64,000 nt of DNA from Roseitalea sp. MMSF_3546 (GCF_030732865.1 NZ_JASHKB010000005.1:62001-126000), one strand, 5' to 3'; positions 18,988 to 28,865 are shown, counted from the first letter of the stretch. A program made the numbers and translations. Notes: generated by a model from the letters alone, not told the origin.

Positions 18988-19740
18988 TTCGCTAACCTCC
19001 CAGTGCGAAACCGCCGCCGGCTCAAGCGCGCAACGCAGCGCGCCGCCGGGCGACGTGATGTGAACGCGGATCGAACGGAAAAACGAGGGCTTGCGGCGGC
19101 GAACCGCCCGTCGGTCGCATGTGCCTGATCGAACGGTGCACGCCAGCCTCCCTACGTCTTTTTTATACCCAAACAGCTTTGACGATCAAGCGCTTCGGTG
19201 GGCCAGGGTCTGTTGCGTATCAGCGCGCGAGACCACGTTGGTGTCCGAGATCGTCGGCCAACAGGCAAAAAGCGCAAGCAAGTGTGGCCCGCTTGGGTAT
19301 TTTAGACGCCGTGGTCGGCGACTTCGGCCCAAGCCCAAGGGCCGCGCCCTAACCCTGCCTGCGGCACGGCCCTCTCGGTGATGTTCGACAGGCCCTGGCG
19401 CAGATCGCCGGATCTGCCGAACGGGAGCCCGGCAAAGGCAGGCAGCCGCTCCCGCCGTCGCGCGGCGGGTTCGGCGCGGTCGCGCGATGGCGAGGGATAC
19501 GCGGAACCGATTTCCTTCGCCTTGCTTGTCCGGTCGCCGAGATGGGGCGCTTCCGCCCGATCGGGCTGGAGCGACTGCTTGCATCGTCATCTATTCGCTC
19601 AAAGATGACGCCGTGCTTAACCCCCGACCCGCAAGTTTTCGGGGGTCAATCGGCACGGCCCCGCTTGGCAAGGCGCGTGCATGGCTGTTGTGTATGATGG
19701 CGCCGTGCCGAACGGGGCGCCCCACACCGGAGAGACGATC
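18988..19740. promoter_or_regulatory. Long intergenic region between the ABC operon and adenine deaminase, with a LacI-type half-palindrome
   Basis: These 753 bp separate divergent genes and hold no convincing gene. AAGCGCTT at 19188-19195 is the core palindrome seen in many LacI-family operators and lies about 200 bp upstream of the binding-protein start. Two ATACCCAA-type words in opposite orientation occur at 19166-19173 and, as TTGGGTAT, at 19293-19300. No LacI-family gene is present here. Promoters for both flanking genes should lie inside. Confidence 0.4.
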
Positions 19741-21552
19741 ATGGACGAACCGACCAATGCGCGAGACCTCAAGCCCTGGGCCGAAAGCGCCCGCGACCTG
19801 GTCAACGTCGCCATGGGCCGCAGGCCGGCCGAACTGGTGGTTCGGAGCGGGCGCTGGGTGAACGTGCATTCGGGCGAGGTGATCGAGAACACGGATCTGG
19901 CGATCATCGATGGCCGTTTCGCCTATTGCGGTCCGGATGCCAGCCATTGCATCGGCGAGGGGACCGAGGTGATCGACGCCGATGGCCGCTACCTGGTGCC
20001 GGGGCTGTGCGACGGGCACATGCATGTGGAAAGCGGCATGGTGACGGTGACCGAGTTCGTGCGCGCCGTCGTCCCGCATGGCACCACTTCGATGTTCGTC
20101 GACCCGCACGAGATCGCCAACGTGCTGGGGCTCGACGGCGTGCGCATGATGCATGACGAGGCGCTGGAGATGCCGGTCAACGTGTTCGTGCAGATGCCCT
20201 CCTGCGTGCCCTCGGCGCCGGGGCTCGAACATGCCGGCGCCTCGCTCGGCCCGCAGGAGATCGCCCAGGCGATGGCCTGGCCGAACATCATCGGGCTCGG
20301 CGAGGTGATGAACTTTCCCGGCGTCGCCGCCAACGACCAGACCATGGTCGGCGCGATCGCCGCCACGGTCGGTGCGGGCAAGACCGTGGGCGGGCATTAT
20401 GCCTCGCCCGATCTCGGCATCGCCTTTCACGGCTATGTCGCCGGCGGGCCCGAGGACGACCACGAAGGCACGCGCGCCGAGGACGCCATCGCCCGCGTGC
20501 GCCAGGGCATGAAGGCGATGCTGCGCCTCGGTTCGGCCTGGTACGATGTCGCCGAGCAGATCAAGGCGGTGACCGAAAACGGACTCGACCCGCGCAATTT
20601 CATCCTGTGCACCGATGACAGCCATTCGGGCACGCTGGTGCGCGAGGGGCACATGAACCGCGTCGTGCGCCATGCGATCGGGCAGGGGCTGAACCCCGTC
20701 ACGGCGATCCAGATGGCAACGCTCAACACGGCCGAGCACTTCCGGCTCGAACGCGAACTGGGCTCGATCACGCCGGGTCGCCGCGCCGACTTCCTGATCG
20801 TGTCGAACCTTGCCGAACTGGCGATCGACGAGGTCTGGGCGCGCGGGCGCAAGATGGCCGAAAGCGGCAAGCTGGTCGGCGAGATCGCGCCCTATTCGTA
20901 TCCGACCGCGGCAAGGAGCACGGTGCGGCTGGGCAAGGAACTGACCGCCGACGATTTCCGCGTCGACGCGCCGGTGAACGAGGGGCAGGTCGACGTGCGG
21001 GTGATCGGCGTGATCGAGAACCAGGCGCCGACCCGGGCCCTGCAGGCGAGGCTCGATGTGACGGGCGGGGTCGTTCAGATGGACCGGGCGAACGACGTCT
21101 GCCAGATCGCCCTCGTCGAGCGGCACAGGGGCACCGGCGCGGTGACCAACGCATTCGTTTCCGGCTTCGGCTATACGGGCGATTGCGCCATGGCCTCCAC
21201 GATCGCCCATGACAGCCATCACATGATCGTCGTGGGGACAAACCATGACGACATGGCGGCCGCCGCCAACCGGCTCGGGGCGGTCGGCGGCGGCGTGGTC
21301 ATGGTTTCGGGCGGCGAGGAACGGGCATTGATCGAGATGCCGATCGCGGGGCTGATGAGCGACGAACGCGCCGAGATCGTCGCGCAAAAGGCCGACCGGC
21401 TGGGCGACGCCATGCGGCAGATGGGCTGCACGCTCAACAACGCCTACATGCAACATTCGCTGCTGGCGCTGGTCGTGATCCCCGAACTGCGCATTTCCGA
21501 TGTCGGGCTGGTGGATGTCAGGACCTTCGAGAAGGTTGACGTGTTCGTGTGA
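19741..21552 (+). CDS. ade: Adenine deaminase
   Basis: Converts adenine to hypoxanthine and ammonia in purine salvage. The amidohydrolase metal motif is PGLCDGHMHVESGM near residue 100; the family stretch ILCTDDSHSGTLV and the C-terminal domain with DSHHMIVVGTNHDDM follow. The 603-aa length fits the Ade family. The ATG at 19741 is preferred because GGAGAG lies just upstream; an in-frame ATG at 19681 would add 20 unconserved residues. It stands alone, converging with parE. Confidence 0.93.
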   Translation: MDEPTNARDLKPWAESARDLVNVAMGRRPAELVVRSGRWVNVHSGEVIENTDLAIIDGRFAYCGPDASHCIGEGTEVIDADGRYLVPGLCDGHMHVESGMVTVTEFVRAVVPHGTTSMFVDPHEIANVLGLDGVRMMHDEALEMPVNVFVQMPSCVPSAPGLEHAGASLGPQEIAQAMAWPNIIGLGEVMNFPGVAANDQTMVGAIAATVGAGKTVGGHYASPDLGIAFHGYVAGGPEDDHEGTRAEDAIARVRQGMKAMLRLGSAWYDVAEQIKAVTENGLDPRNFILCTDDSHSGTLVREGHMNRVVRHAIGQGLNPVTAIQMATLNTAEHFRLERELGSITPGRRADFLIVSNLAELAIDEVWARGRKMAESGKLVGEIAPYSYPTAARSTVRLGKELTADDFRVDAPVNEGQVDVRVIGVIENQAPTRALQARLDVTGGVVQMDRANDVCQIALVERHRGTGAVTNAFVSGFGYTGDCAMASTIAHDSHHMIVVGTNHDDMAAAANRLGAVGGGVVMVSGGEERALIEMPIAGLMSDERAEIVAQKADRLGDAMRQMGCTLNNAYMQHSLLALVVIPELRISDVGLVDVRTFEKVDVFV

Positions 21553-21555
21553 TCC

Positions 21556-21858
21556 TCACTCGAACGCGTCTTCCCAATCCTGCCCGCCATAGAAAAAGCG
21601 CAGGAACGTCACGGTATCGTCGTCAATAGTGAAGGCGATGGTGATGCGGCGTTCGAACCCGACGATCCGCAGGCCCGGCAGCAGGTCGTGGCGCGGCGCG
21701 CCGCGCGCGGCGGCGAGGTCGAATCCGAAGCAGAAGCGGCGAATGCGCCGGACATAGGCGATCGCGACGGCACGGCCGGTTGCCGATGAAACCCAATCAT
21801 AGATCGCGTTGAGATCGGTCTCCGCATCAGCGGTGATGCGGACACGCCGACGTTTCAT
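21556..21858 (-). CDS. parE: ParE/RelE-superfamily toxin
   Basis: The 100-aa basic protein has the ParE pattern: RVRITADAETDLNAIYDWV at the start, a central RRIRRFCFGFDLAAARGAPR, and the C-terminal strand TVTFLRFFYGGQDWEDAF. ParE toxins usually poison DNA gyrase; RelE relatives cleave mRNA, and the sequence here favours ParE by its helical start. It overlaps the antitoxin gene by ATGA, with the antitoxin first, as is normal for parDE. Confidence 0.88.
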   Translation of the reverse strand: MKRRRVRITADAETDLNAIYDWVSSATGRAVAIAYVRRIRRFCFGFDLAAARGAPRHDLLPGLRIVGFERRITIAFTIDDDTVTFLRFFYGGQDWEDAFE

Positions 21859-22136
21859 CGATCTGTCCTGGACAGACGTCGATGCCGGTCCTCGATCGCA
21901 TCGAATACGTCTTCGGCATCGAGAAGTTGCGACGGGTCCGCCTTGACGGCCTCATAGGTCGGAACGACCTCCTCGCGCAGCCATTTCTCGATCGCCGCAT
22001 CGCGCTCGCGCAGGGCGCGCAGCCCCTCCCGGACAACTTCGCTGGCCGAGCCATATTCGCCGCTTTCGACCTTGCGGTCGATGTATTCGGCCGCTGCCTG
22101 CGGCAGGCTGACGGTTCGCTTCAATGTCCTGGTCAT
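21855..22136 (-). CDS. parD: ParD-type antitoxin
   Basis: The 93-aa product begins TRTLKRTVSLPQAAAEYIDR, a ribbon-helix-helix DNA-binding domain, followed by SGEYGSASEVVREGLRALRE, the ParD signature. The acidic C-terminal half would wrap the toxin. The ATG at 22136 follows AAGGAG. A perfect palindrome lies 17 bp upstream of the start (22153-22171), a likely autoregulatory operator. Confidence 0.9.
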   Translation of the reverse strand: MTRTLKRTVSLPQAAAEYIDRKVESGEYGSASEVVREGLRALRERDAAIEKWLREEVVPTYEAVKADPSQLLDAEDVFDAIEDRHRRLSRTDR

Positions 22137-22152
22137 GGTGTCGCTCCTTGCG

Positions 22153-22171
22153 GGTATGAATAATTCATACC
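22153..22171 (-). promoter_or_regulatory. Perfect 19-bp palindrome, likely parDE operator
   Basis: GGTATGAAT and ATTCATACC form 9-bp arms around a single central A. It sits just upstream of parD between the gene and the trkH stop. Ribbon-helix-helix antitoxins bind such palindromes and repress their own operon. The AT-rich centre contrasts with the surrounding high GC and could include the -10 region. Confidence 0.75.
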
Positions 22172-22188
22172 GGAGCGTCGCTTCAAGC

Positions 22189-23643
22189 TCAATCCCGCCA
22201 GAATGCAGGGCTGAGCAGCACCAGCACGGTGAACAGTTCGAGCCGGCCGAGCAGCATGCCGAAGGCAAGGATCCATTTCGCCGACTCCTCGAGCGGGCCG
22301 AAATTGCCGACCGGGCCGATGACCGGGCCGAGCCCGGGGCCGACATTGGACAGCGCGGTCAGCGAGCCCGATACCGCGGTGACGAGATCGGCGCCGGTCA
22401 TTGCCACCAGCACCGTAATGATGCCGGCGAGCAGGAAGAACGTGCCGAAATACATCATCGTCACGTATTGGGTCTGATCGGGAATGGACAGCGAGCCCGA
22501 GCGGACCGTGCGGATCGCGTGGGGGTAGATGAAGGTCTCCAGCGACCGCTTGATGACGCCGTAAAGGATGATCCAGCGCGTGGTCTTGATTCCCCCCGTC
22601 GTCGAGCCGGCGCAGCCTCCCAGCACCGTCGCCACCAGGATCAGCGCCACGGTGAACGCATTCCACTGCATGTAATTGTCGACCGCGTAGCCGGTGGTCG
22701 TGACGATGGCCACCACGGTGAACACCGCGCTGGTGAAGCCCTCGCGAAACGCGATCGTGTCGGACAGGTCGAGCTGCATCGAAAGCAGAACCGCCAGAAA
22801 CAGCGTATAGCACAGAAAGACCAGCACCTGATTGTCGCGAAAGGCGTCAAAGCGCGCGCGCAGCGCCAGCAGGATGAGCGCGGTGAACGGCAGAGCGGCG
22901 ATCAGCATGAAGACGATGGCGATCCAGTGCGTCCAGGGGTTGGTGAAATAGGCAAATGAGCGATCATGGGTCGAAAAGCCGCCCGAGGCCAGCGTCGTCA
23001 TGGCATGGTTGATCGCGTCGAACCCGCTCATCCCCGACCAGGCATACAGGATGGCGCACAGGACGGTCAGCGACGCGTAGATGCCGACCACCGAATAGGC
23101 ATAGGTCGAAAAGCGGGCGAAGGGCCGGTCGTAGCGGTCCGACGATTCGATCTTGAAAAAGGTCGAACCGCCGATCTTCAGGAACGGCAGAATGAACAGG
23201 CCCAGGACGATCACGCCCAGGCCGCCGATCCATTGCAGCATGGAGCGCCACAGCAGGATGCCCGGAGGCATGGTGTCGAGACCGGTCAGAACGGTCGAAC
23301 CGGTGGCTGTTGCGCCCGAGACGGCCTCGAAGAAGGCATCGGCCAGCGAAAGCTGCAGCGTGGAAAAGGCGAACGGCACCGCGGCGGCGGCCGAAAATGT
23401 CAGCCACAGCATGTTGACGACCAGAAAGGTGAAGCGCGTCGAGACCACCGGCGGACCCGAGCGGGTTGCCACGGCGACGAGTGCGGAAAGCCCGCCGATC
23501 ATGGCGGCCGAACTGGCAAAGACCTTCCAGTCCTCATTGTCGTAGTACAGGTCGACAAGGCCGGGTATCAGCATCATGGTGGCCAGGTAGAACGCAAAGA
23601 CCGCGCTGACATGCACGGCACTGCGCAGCATGTTGGCATTCAT
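22189..23643 (-). CDS. trkH: Trk-type potassium uptake membrane subunit TrkH
   Basis: TrkH forms the K+ channel of the Trk system, which works with the NAD-binding TrkA (not in this window). The 484-aa product has about ten hydrophobic segments and four P-loops with filter glycines: ATATGSTVLTG, TLASGGFS, VTTTGYA and GSTTGGIKTTRW-preceding CAGS, ending with TALSNVGPGLG. The ATG at 23643 begins MNANMLRS. It is the gene just upstream of parDE on the same strand. Confidence 0.93.
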   Translation of the reverse strand: MNANMLRSAVHVSAVFAFYLATMMLIPGLVDLYYDNEDWKVFASSAAMIGGLSALVAVATRSGPPVVSTRFTFLVVNMLWLTFSAAAAVPFAFSTLQLSLADAFFEAVSGATATGSTVLTGLDTMPPGILLWRSMLQWIGGLGVIVLGLFILPFLKIGGSTFFKIESSDRYDRPFARFSTYAYSVVGIYASLTVLCAILYAWSGMSGFDAINHAMTTLASGGFSTHDRSFAYFTNPWTHWIAIVFMLIAALPFTALILLALRARFDAFRDNQVLVFLCYTLFLAVLLSMQLDLSDTIAFREGFTSAVFTVVAIVTTTGYAVDNYMQWNAFTVALILVATVLGGCAGSTTGGIKTTRWIILYGVIKRSLETFIYPHAIRTVRSGSLSIPDQTQYVTMMYFGTFFLLAGIITVLVAMTGADLVTAVSGSLTALSNVGPGLGPVIGPVGNFGPLEESAKWILAFGMLLGRLELFTVLVLLSPAFWRD

Positions 23644-23806
23644 GTCGGGGCCGACTCCCGGTTCGCTCCGCCCGCCGCGTTCGGTGCCGTTGGCAAAGCG
23701 GGTCCGGCGCGTATACACGTTGGCCGGCGGCAATGCCAAGAATTTAGGTCGGGCCGAGGATGGCGATCGGGCCGGATTGCCTGGTCGGGCAGGAAAGGAC
23801 AAGGCG

Positions 23807-25093
23807 ATGAGCGCGCAGACCGAGCATGCAGCGGCCGAACGGTGCGACGCGGATTTCGCCGACCGCGTACGCGCGGCCGCCGAGGCGATGCGGGGGCTGT
23901 TCCCGCCCACGCCGCTGCAGCAGAACGCCTATCTGAGCGCGCGATATGGCGCCCGCATCTTCCTCAAACGCGAGGATCTTTCGCCGGTGCGCTCATACAA
24001 GATCCGCGGCGCGTTCAATTTCTTCCGCAAGCGGGCCGGAGACGGCGGTCTGTTCGTGTGCGCCTCGGCCGGCAATCACGCCCAGGGCTTTGCCTATGCG
24101 TGCCGGCATTTCGGCAAGAAGGGTGTCGTCTTCATGCCGGTGACGACGCCGCAGCAGAAGATCGACAAGACGCGCGCCTTTGGCGGCGACAGCGTATCGA
24201 TCGAGTTGATCGGCGATGTGTTCGACGAGTGCAATGCGGCCGCAATGGCATTCGCTGACAAGAAAGGCGCCCCGCTCGTGCCGCCCTTCGACGATCCGGA
24301 CATCATCGAGGGGCAGGCGACGGTCGCCCTGGAGCTCGTCGACCAGATGCCCGAGGCAGCCGGCATCGAGCGCATCCATGTGCCCGTCGGCGGCGGCGGG
24401 CTGTCGGCCGGCATGACGCGCTATCTCGAGGCGATCGGCCTGGCGCCGGAGATGATGCTGATCGAGCCGGCGGGCGCGCCGAGCCTGAAGCGGGCGCTGG
24501 AGGCGGGCGAGCGGGTGCGGCTGGCGTCGATCGACAATTTCGTCGACGGCGCAGCGGTCGGCCAGGTCGGCCTGCACAACTTTGCGATCCTGGACCGCTA
24601 CCGGCCCCGGGACGTCACGCTGGTCAGCGAGGACCGGCTGTGTACGAGCATCCTCGAACTGCTCAATGTCGAAGGGATCGTGCTCGAGCCGGCCGGCGTG
24701 CTGGCGGTCGACGCGCTCAAGGACGTGCCGGCCCGCCGATTGCGGGGCCGGACCGTGGTCTGCATCGCTTCGGGCGGCAATTTCGACTTCGAGCGGCTTG
24801 CCGAGGTCAAGGAACGCTCGCTTCGCTTTGAGGGCCTGAAGAAGTACTTCCTGCTGCGGCTTCCCCAGCGACCCGGCGCGCTCAAGGACTTCCTTGGCCT
24901 GCTCGGTCCGCACGACGATATCGTCCGGTTCGAGTATCTGAAGAAGTCGGCGCGCAATTTCGGCTCGATCCTGATCGGCATCGAGACGCGCGAGCCGGCC
25001 AATTTCGCCGGTCTGATGGCGCGGATGAGCGATGCGGGCATCGTCTGGCAGGACATCACCGAAAACGAGCTGCTGGCCGGCCTGATCATCTGA
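23807..25093 (+). CDS. ilvA: Threonine ammonia-lyase (threonine dehydratase)
   Basis: PLP enzyme making 2-oxobutanoate from threonine for isoleucine synthesis. The PLP lysine is K65 in SYKIRGAF; the glycine loop is VPVGGGGLSAGM. After about residue 330 comes an ACT-like regulatory tail (FLLRLPQRPGALKDFL), so isoleucine feedback control is likely. Length is 428 aa. ATG at 23807 follows AGGAAAGGA. The DNA is divergent from trkH. ilvD lies about 33 kb away in the same window. Confidence 0.92.
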   Translation: MSAQTEHAAAERCDADFADRVRAAAEAMRGLFPPTPLQQNAYLSARYGARIFLKREDLSPVRSYKIRGAFNFFRKRAGDGGLFVCASAGNHAQGFAYACRHFGKKGVVFMPVTTPQQKIDKTRAFGGDSVSIELIGDVFDECNAAAMAFADKKGAPLVPPFDDPDIIEGQATVALELVDQMPEAAGIERIHVPVGGGGLSAGMTRYLEAIGLAPEMMLIEPAGAPSLKRALEAGERVRLASIDNFVDGAAVGQVGLHNFAILDRYRPRDVTLVSEDRLCTSILELLNVEGIVLEPAGVLAVDALKDVPARRLRGRTVVCIASGGNFDFERLAEVKERSLRFEGLKKYFLLRLPQRPGALKDFLGLLGPHDDIVRFEYLKKSARNFGSILIGIETREPANFAGLMARMSDAGIVWQDITENELLAGLII

Positions 25094-25108
25094 ACCGGGC
25101 CGAGGCGC

Positions 25109-26278
25109 CTATTCGGCCGCGTCGCGGTCGGGCAGGATGAGGTTGTCGGCGGGCGTGCCGGGCTTGCCCTCGACCCTGTCCTCGATGTCCCGATTGTGCC
25201 GCTTGGGCGGGATCCGGCCGTTGCGCGACAGCAGCACGGCGATCGGTCGGGTGCCGTCGAACTCGGACAGGATGATCACCATGATCGCCATAAGCGGCAC
25301 CGAAAGCAGCGCACCGGCGATGCCCCACAGCGCACCCCAGCCGGTCAGGGATACCAGGATGATGAACGGGCTGAGATTGAGCGAGCGGCCCATGAGCGAG
25401 GGCTCGAGCAGGCTGCCCACGAAGACCTGGCAGGCGGTCAGCGCCAGGAATGTGCCGAGCACCCAGGGCACGTCGCCGAACTGGACGATGGCGATGGCGG
25501 TCGGAAACAGCACGCCAAGGAACGAGCCGACATAGGGCACGTAGTTCATCAGCGCGATGAGCACGCCCCAGAAGGCGGCGAAGTCCAGGTCGATGGCGGC
25601 CATGACGATGTAGCACATCAGCCCCAGCACCAGATTGATCAGCGTCTTGGTTGCCAGATAGTCGCCGATGCGGGTGTTGATGACCGACACGATTTCGAGG
25701 ATGCGGCGCGAATCGTCGGGCGACTCGGTCAGCCGCTTGGACTTGCGCTCGAAGACCTGGCGTTCGGCCAGCGCGAAACCGGTATAGACGAAGATCACGA
25801 ACATGGTGCCGACCAGCACGGAGACCGAGGTGACCGTGGAGCCGATCAGCGACTGCAACGAAACCTCGCCGAAGATGTCGCGCCGGATGGTCTCCCAGGT
25901 CGGCTCGGTGGCGATGCCGAATTCCTCGCCGAAGCTGCGCCAGATCCCCTGGATGATGGAAAGCAGGCGCTCCTGATAGGTCGGCGCCAGCGCGATGAGC
26001 TGGTTGATGTTGGAGATGATCAGCCAGACGATGGCGGCGACGATCAGGATGATCATCGCGATGGAGATGGAAAAGCGGACCGAGGAGGGCGTCAGCGGCC
26101 CGATGACCGGGATGCGCTGCATGTACTGGGCGATGGCGGTGACGATATAGGCCAGGATCACGCTGGCAATTACCGGGATGATGACCGCCTGTCCGATATA
26201 GAGGATCCAGCCGATCATCAGCGCCAGAGCGAGGCCGTAGACGAAATTGCGGAATCGGTCGTGACGTTGTGTGATCAT
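25109..26278 (-). CDS. AI-2E family transporter
   Basis: The 389-aa membrane protein belongs to the AI-2E/PerM family. It has N-terminal hydrophobic segments at about 15-60, an amphipathic middle (about 85-200), then SVINTRIGDYLATKTLINL and ALMNYVPYVGSFLGVLFP, the family's central motif, and more segments to about 345. The C-terminus is charged. Family members carry varied substrates including Na+/H+ or autoinducer 2, so the substrate is not known here. GGAGCG precedes the ATG at 26278. It converges with ilvA. Confidence 0.85.
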   Translation of the reverse strand: MITQRHDRFRNFVYGLALALMIGWILYIGQAVIIPVIASVILAYIVTAIAQYMQRIPVIGPLTPSSVRFSISIAMIILIVAAIVWLIISNINQLIALAPTYQERLLSIIQGIWRSFGEEFGIATEPTWETIRRDIFGEVSLQSLIGSTVTSVSVLVGTMFVIFVYTGFALAERQVFERKSKRLTESPDDSRRILEIVSVINTRIGDYLATKTLINLVLGLMCYIVMAAIDLDFAAFWGVLIALMNYVPYVGSFLGVLFPTAIAIVQFGDVPWVLGTFLALTACQVFVGSLLEPSLMGRSLNLSPFIILVSLTGWGALWGIAGALLSVPLMAIMVIILSEFDGTRPIAVLLSRNGRIPPKRHNRDIEDRVEGKPGTPADNLILPDRDAAE

Positions 26279-26471
26279 GGACGCTCCGAAAGGGCCGGCT
26301 CCTGGGAACCGGCCTCGGCCGACATCTTTCCCCATTGGCATGGCGCTGTGCAAGCGCACAATCGCCGGCAAACTGCGCTTTTGTGTGGCCGGTGAACCGC
26401 TTGAGCCGGCCGTGACCTTGCCGCGCCGCGCCGGCGCGCCTAAGGGCGCAGGGTTGTCGAAAGGAGACCCC

Positions 26472-27710
26472 ATGGCCGGCATCGTCGCGCTTTGCGCGGC
26501 CTATGTGCTCTCGCAGCTCTATCGCAGCTTCCTGGCCGTGCTGACACCGGCCATGGTCGACCAGCTTGGCATGAGCTATGGCCAGCTCTCGGTCGCCTCG
26601 GGCATGTGGTTCGGTGTGTTCGCGCTGATGCAGTTCTCGGTCGGCGTCTGGCTCGACCGGCACGGTCCGCGGCGCACCTCGGCATGGCTGCTGGCGGTTT
26701 GCGGGGGCGGCGGGGCGGCGCTGTTCGCATCGGCGCAGGCACCCTGGATGGTGGTCGTCGCCATGGCGCTGATCGGGGCGGGCTGCGCGCCGGTGCTCAT
26801 GGCCTCCTACGTGCTGTTCGCCCGCAACTTCGATCCGGCGCGCTTTGCGCTGCTGGCCTCGGTGTTCATCGGCTTCGGCAATCTGGGCAACATCCTGTCG
26901 GCGGCACCGCTGGCCGCCGCGTCCGAGGCCATCGGCTGGCGGGCGGTTGTCGCCGGGCTGGCGGCGCTGACGCTGGCCATTGCCGGGGCGATCGCGATGC
27001 TGGTGCGCGATCCGGAGCGGCTGGAGGGGGCGGCGCAGTCCGACGGCTATGGCGGGTTCGTGACGGTGATGCGCATCAGGGCGCTGTGGTTCATCATGCC
27101 GCTGGTTCTGGTCTATTATGCCTCGGCGGGCGGCATTCGCGGTCTGTGGGCCGGTCCCTATCTGGCCGACGTGCACGGCGCCGACGCGCTCCTGATCGGC
27201 AATGTCACGCTGGCCATGGCGCTGGCGATGGCGCTGGGAAGCTTCGCATACGGCCCGCTCGATACGCTGTTCAACACGCGCAAATGGGTGATCGTGGGCG
27301 GGGCGGCGGTGATGATCGTGGCCCTGTCGGTGCTTGCGATCGCACCGCGCGCCGACATCTGGCCGGTCACCGCGGCGCTGATCGTCATCGGCGCGACCGG
27401 TGTCGGCTATGGGGTGATCACGGCCCACGCCAAGGCGTCCATGCCGCCGCATCTGATCGGCCGAGGCGTGACGCTGATGAATTTCTTTTCGATCGGCGGC
27501 GTGTCGTTGATGCAGTTGCTGTCGGGTTGGGTGCTGACGGCCAATCTCGATCCGGCCGCGCCGGCGGGCGGCTATCGGACGCTGTTTGCCTTTTACGCGA
27601 TGGCGGTCGCGGTGCCGCTGGTCATCTACCTTTTCTCGCGTGACGCACGGCCGAAGGCCGAGCCGGCGCTCAGCGCGGCAGGTCCAGCGACCGCACCCAA
27701 TCGGCAATGA
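26472..27710 (+). CDS. Major facilitator superfamily transporter
   Basis: The 412-aa protein shows twelve hydrophobic segments and the MFS motif A-like loop VWLDRHGPRRTSAW between segments 2 and 3. The first segments include YRSFLAVLTPAMVDQLGMSY. No diagnostic substrate motif was recognised. The ATG at 26472 has AAAGGAG upstream. Its last 41 bp overlap the 3' end of the convergent hydrolase gene. Confidence 0.85.
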   Translation: MAGIVALCAAYVLSQLYRSFLAVLTPAMVDQLGMSYGQLSVASGMWFGVFALMQFSVGVWLDRHGPRRTSAWLLAVCGGGGAALFASAQAPWMVVVAMALIGAGCAPVLMASYVLFARNFDPARFALLASVFIGFGNLGNILSAAPLAAASEAIGWRAVVAGLAALTLAIAGAIAMLVRDPERLEGAAQSDGYGGFVTVMRIRALWFIMPLVLVYYASAGGIRGLWAGPYLADVHGADALLIGNVTLAMALAMALGSFAYGPLDTLFNTRKWVIVGGAAVMIVALSVLAIAPRADIWPVTAALIVIGATGVGYGVITAHAKASMPPHLIGRGVTLMNFFSIGGVSLMQLLSGWVLTANLDPAAPAGGYRTLFAFYAMAVAVPLVIYLFSRDARPKAEPALSAAGPATAPNRQ

Positions 27711-28740
27711 GCGCTGCGACCGGTTCGTTGTTGGCCGGCGAGAGCACATCGCCGGCGATGATGTGATCGAACGGGTCGCCGGTTTCGGCCACGGCGACGA
27801 TTTCGGCGTCGGCTCCCCAGCGTTCGGCGATGCGGCGCGTGACGGCATGATCGACAACCTGGTCGCTGTCCGAGAAGACGAACAGGGCCGGAATGTCGGC
27901 ATCCTCGACGATCAGCCCGCGCGCGTGGCGCACCAGGGCCGCCATGGGCACAAGCGCAACGGACGGATAGCTTGTCGTCCAATAGCGCGCATGGGCCGGA
28001 TTGATCGGCTCGAAGCCGCGGGTCTCGCCGACGATCAGCGGCACAAGGGTGCGGGCGAAGGGCGCGGCCAGGAGCTGGCTGCCGGAGGCCTTGACGCCAA
28101 AATTGGGCGCCACGAACACGATGCCGGCGATCCGGTTACGCAGATCGGGGTGAAGGGCGGCCACGGCGGCCAGCGTGCCGCCGGTCGATGTTCCGATGAT
28201 GACGACATGTTCGCCCAGGCGTTCTGCGATCGCGATCGCCTCGGCGGTGTCGTCGATCCAGTCCTGAACGGTGGCCTCGGCCATGGCCGATCCGTTTCGG
28301 CCGTGTCCGGTCAGCCGCGCGAAGTACAGATTGGCATCGAGCCGCTCGGCGGCCATGTCGGGCACCGGCCGCAACTCGCCCTTGGTGGCCGAAAAGCCGT
28401 GCAGATAGACCAGCGAGACCGGGGTGCGGGCCCTCGATGCGGGGAAGGCCCAGACGATCTGCTTGGCGGCGATGTCGCGCAGATCGTCGACCTCCGCCTC
28501 GGTGCGGGCGAGATAGGCATCAAGGTCCTCGCCGATCACCTCGGGCGAAAAGCGGATCGTGGTGTCGACCGGCTCACGCGGGCCGAAGACCCAAAGGGCG
28601 GCGGCGAGGGCGAGGACGATGGCAATGAGCGTGAGCACGGTGCGGATCCTCAAACGCCGGCTGGGTTTCGGCGCGCTGCCGTGGGAGGACGATCGTTCGG
28701 CCGATGCATCCCCGTCCGGATCGGCGTCGGTATGGGTCAT
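27670..28740 (-). CDS. Membrane-anchored alpha/beta hydrolase
   Basis: The 356-aa product has one hydrophobic segment at residues 33-52 after a charged cytoplasmic N-terminus, placing the catalytic domain in the periplasm or outside. The alpha/beta fold markers are YLHGFSATKGE (oxyanion region), the nucleophile elbow GTSTGG, the Asp in FSDSDQVVDH and a His in GDPFDHII. Substrate unknown; carboxylesterase or lipase-like. It overlaps the convergent MFS gene by 41 bp. Confidence 0.8.
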   Translation of the reverse strand: MTHTDADPDGDASAERSSSHGSAPKPSRRLRIRTVLTLIAIVLALAAALWVFGPREPVDTTIRFSPEVIGEDLDAYLARTEAEVDDLRDIAAKQIVWAFPASRARTPVSLVYLHGFSATKGELRPVPDMAAERLDANLYFARLTGHGRNGSAMAEATVQDWIDDTAEAIAIAERLGEHVVIIGTSTGGTLAAVAALHPDLRNRIAGIVFVAPNFGVKASGSQLLAAPFARTLVPLIVGETRGFEPINPAHARYWTTSYPSVALVPMAALVRHARGLIVEDADIPALFVFSDSDQVVDHAVTRRIAERWGADAEIVAVAETGDPFDHIIAGDVLSPANNEPVAALIADWVRSLDLPR

Positions 28741-28865
28741 CGCGGGTGGTCCTTCTCAGCCCTTGGGTAGCTCTCCGCGCCGGCCTTGGCAATCGCCGAG
28801 AACGCGCTTGCGCGTTGACAGGGGCCGGGCCTGCGTCCATGTGACAGGGAAAACGGGAGATGGCG

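Noticed and set aside
16957-19128. A 723-codon plus-strand frame opposite the permease and binding-protein genes
   Set aside because: No motif, His/Gly/Arg-rich, fully antisense to confident genes.
25086-27902. A 938-codon minus-strand frame spanning the AI-2E and MFS region
   Set aside because: It runs through two well-supported genes in other frames and has no recognisable domain.
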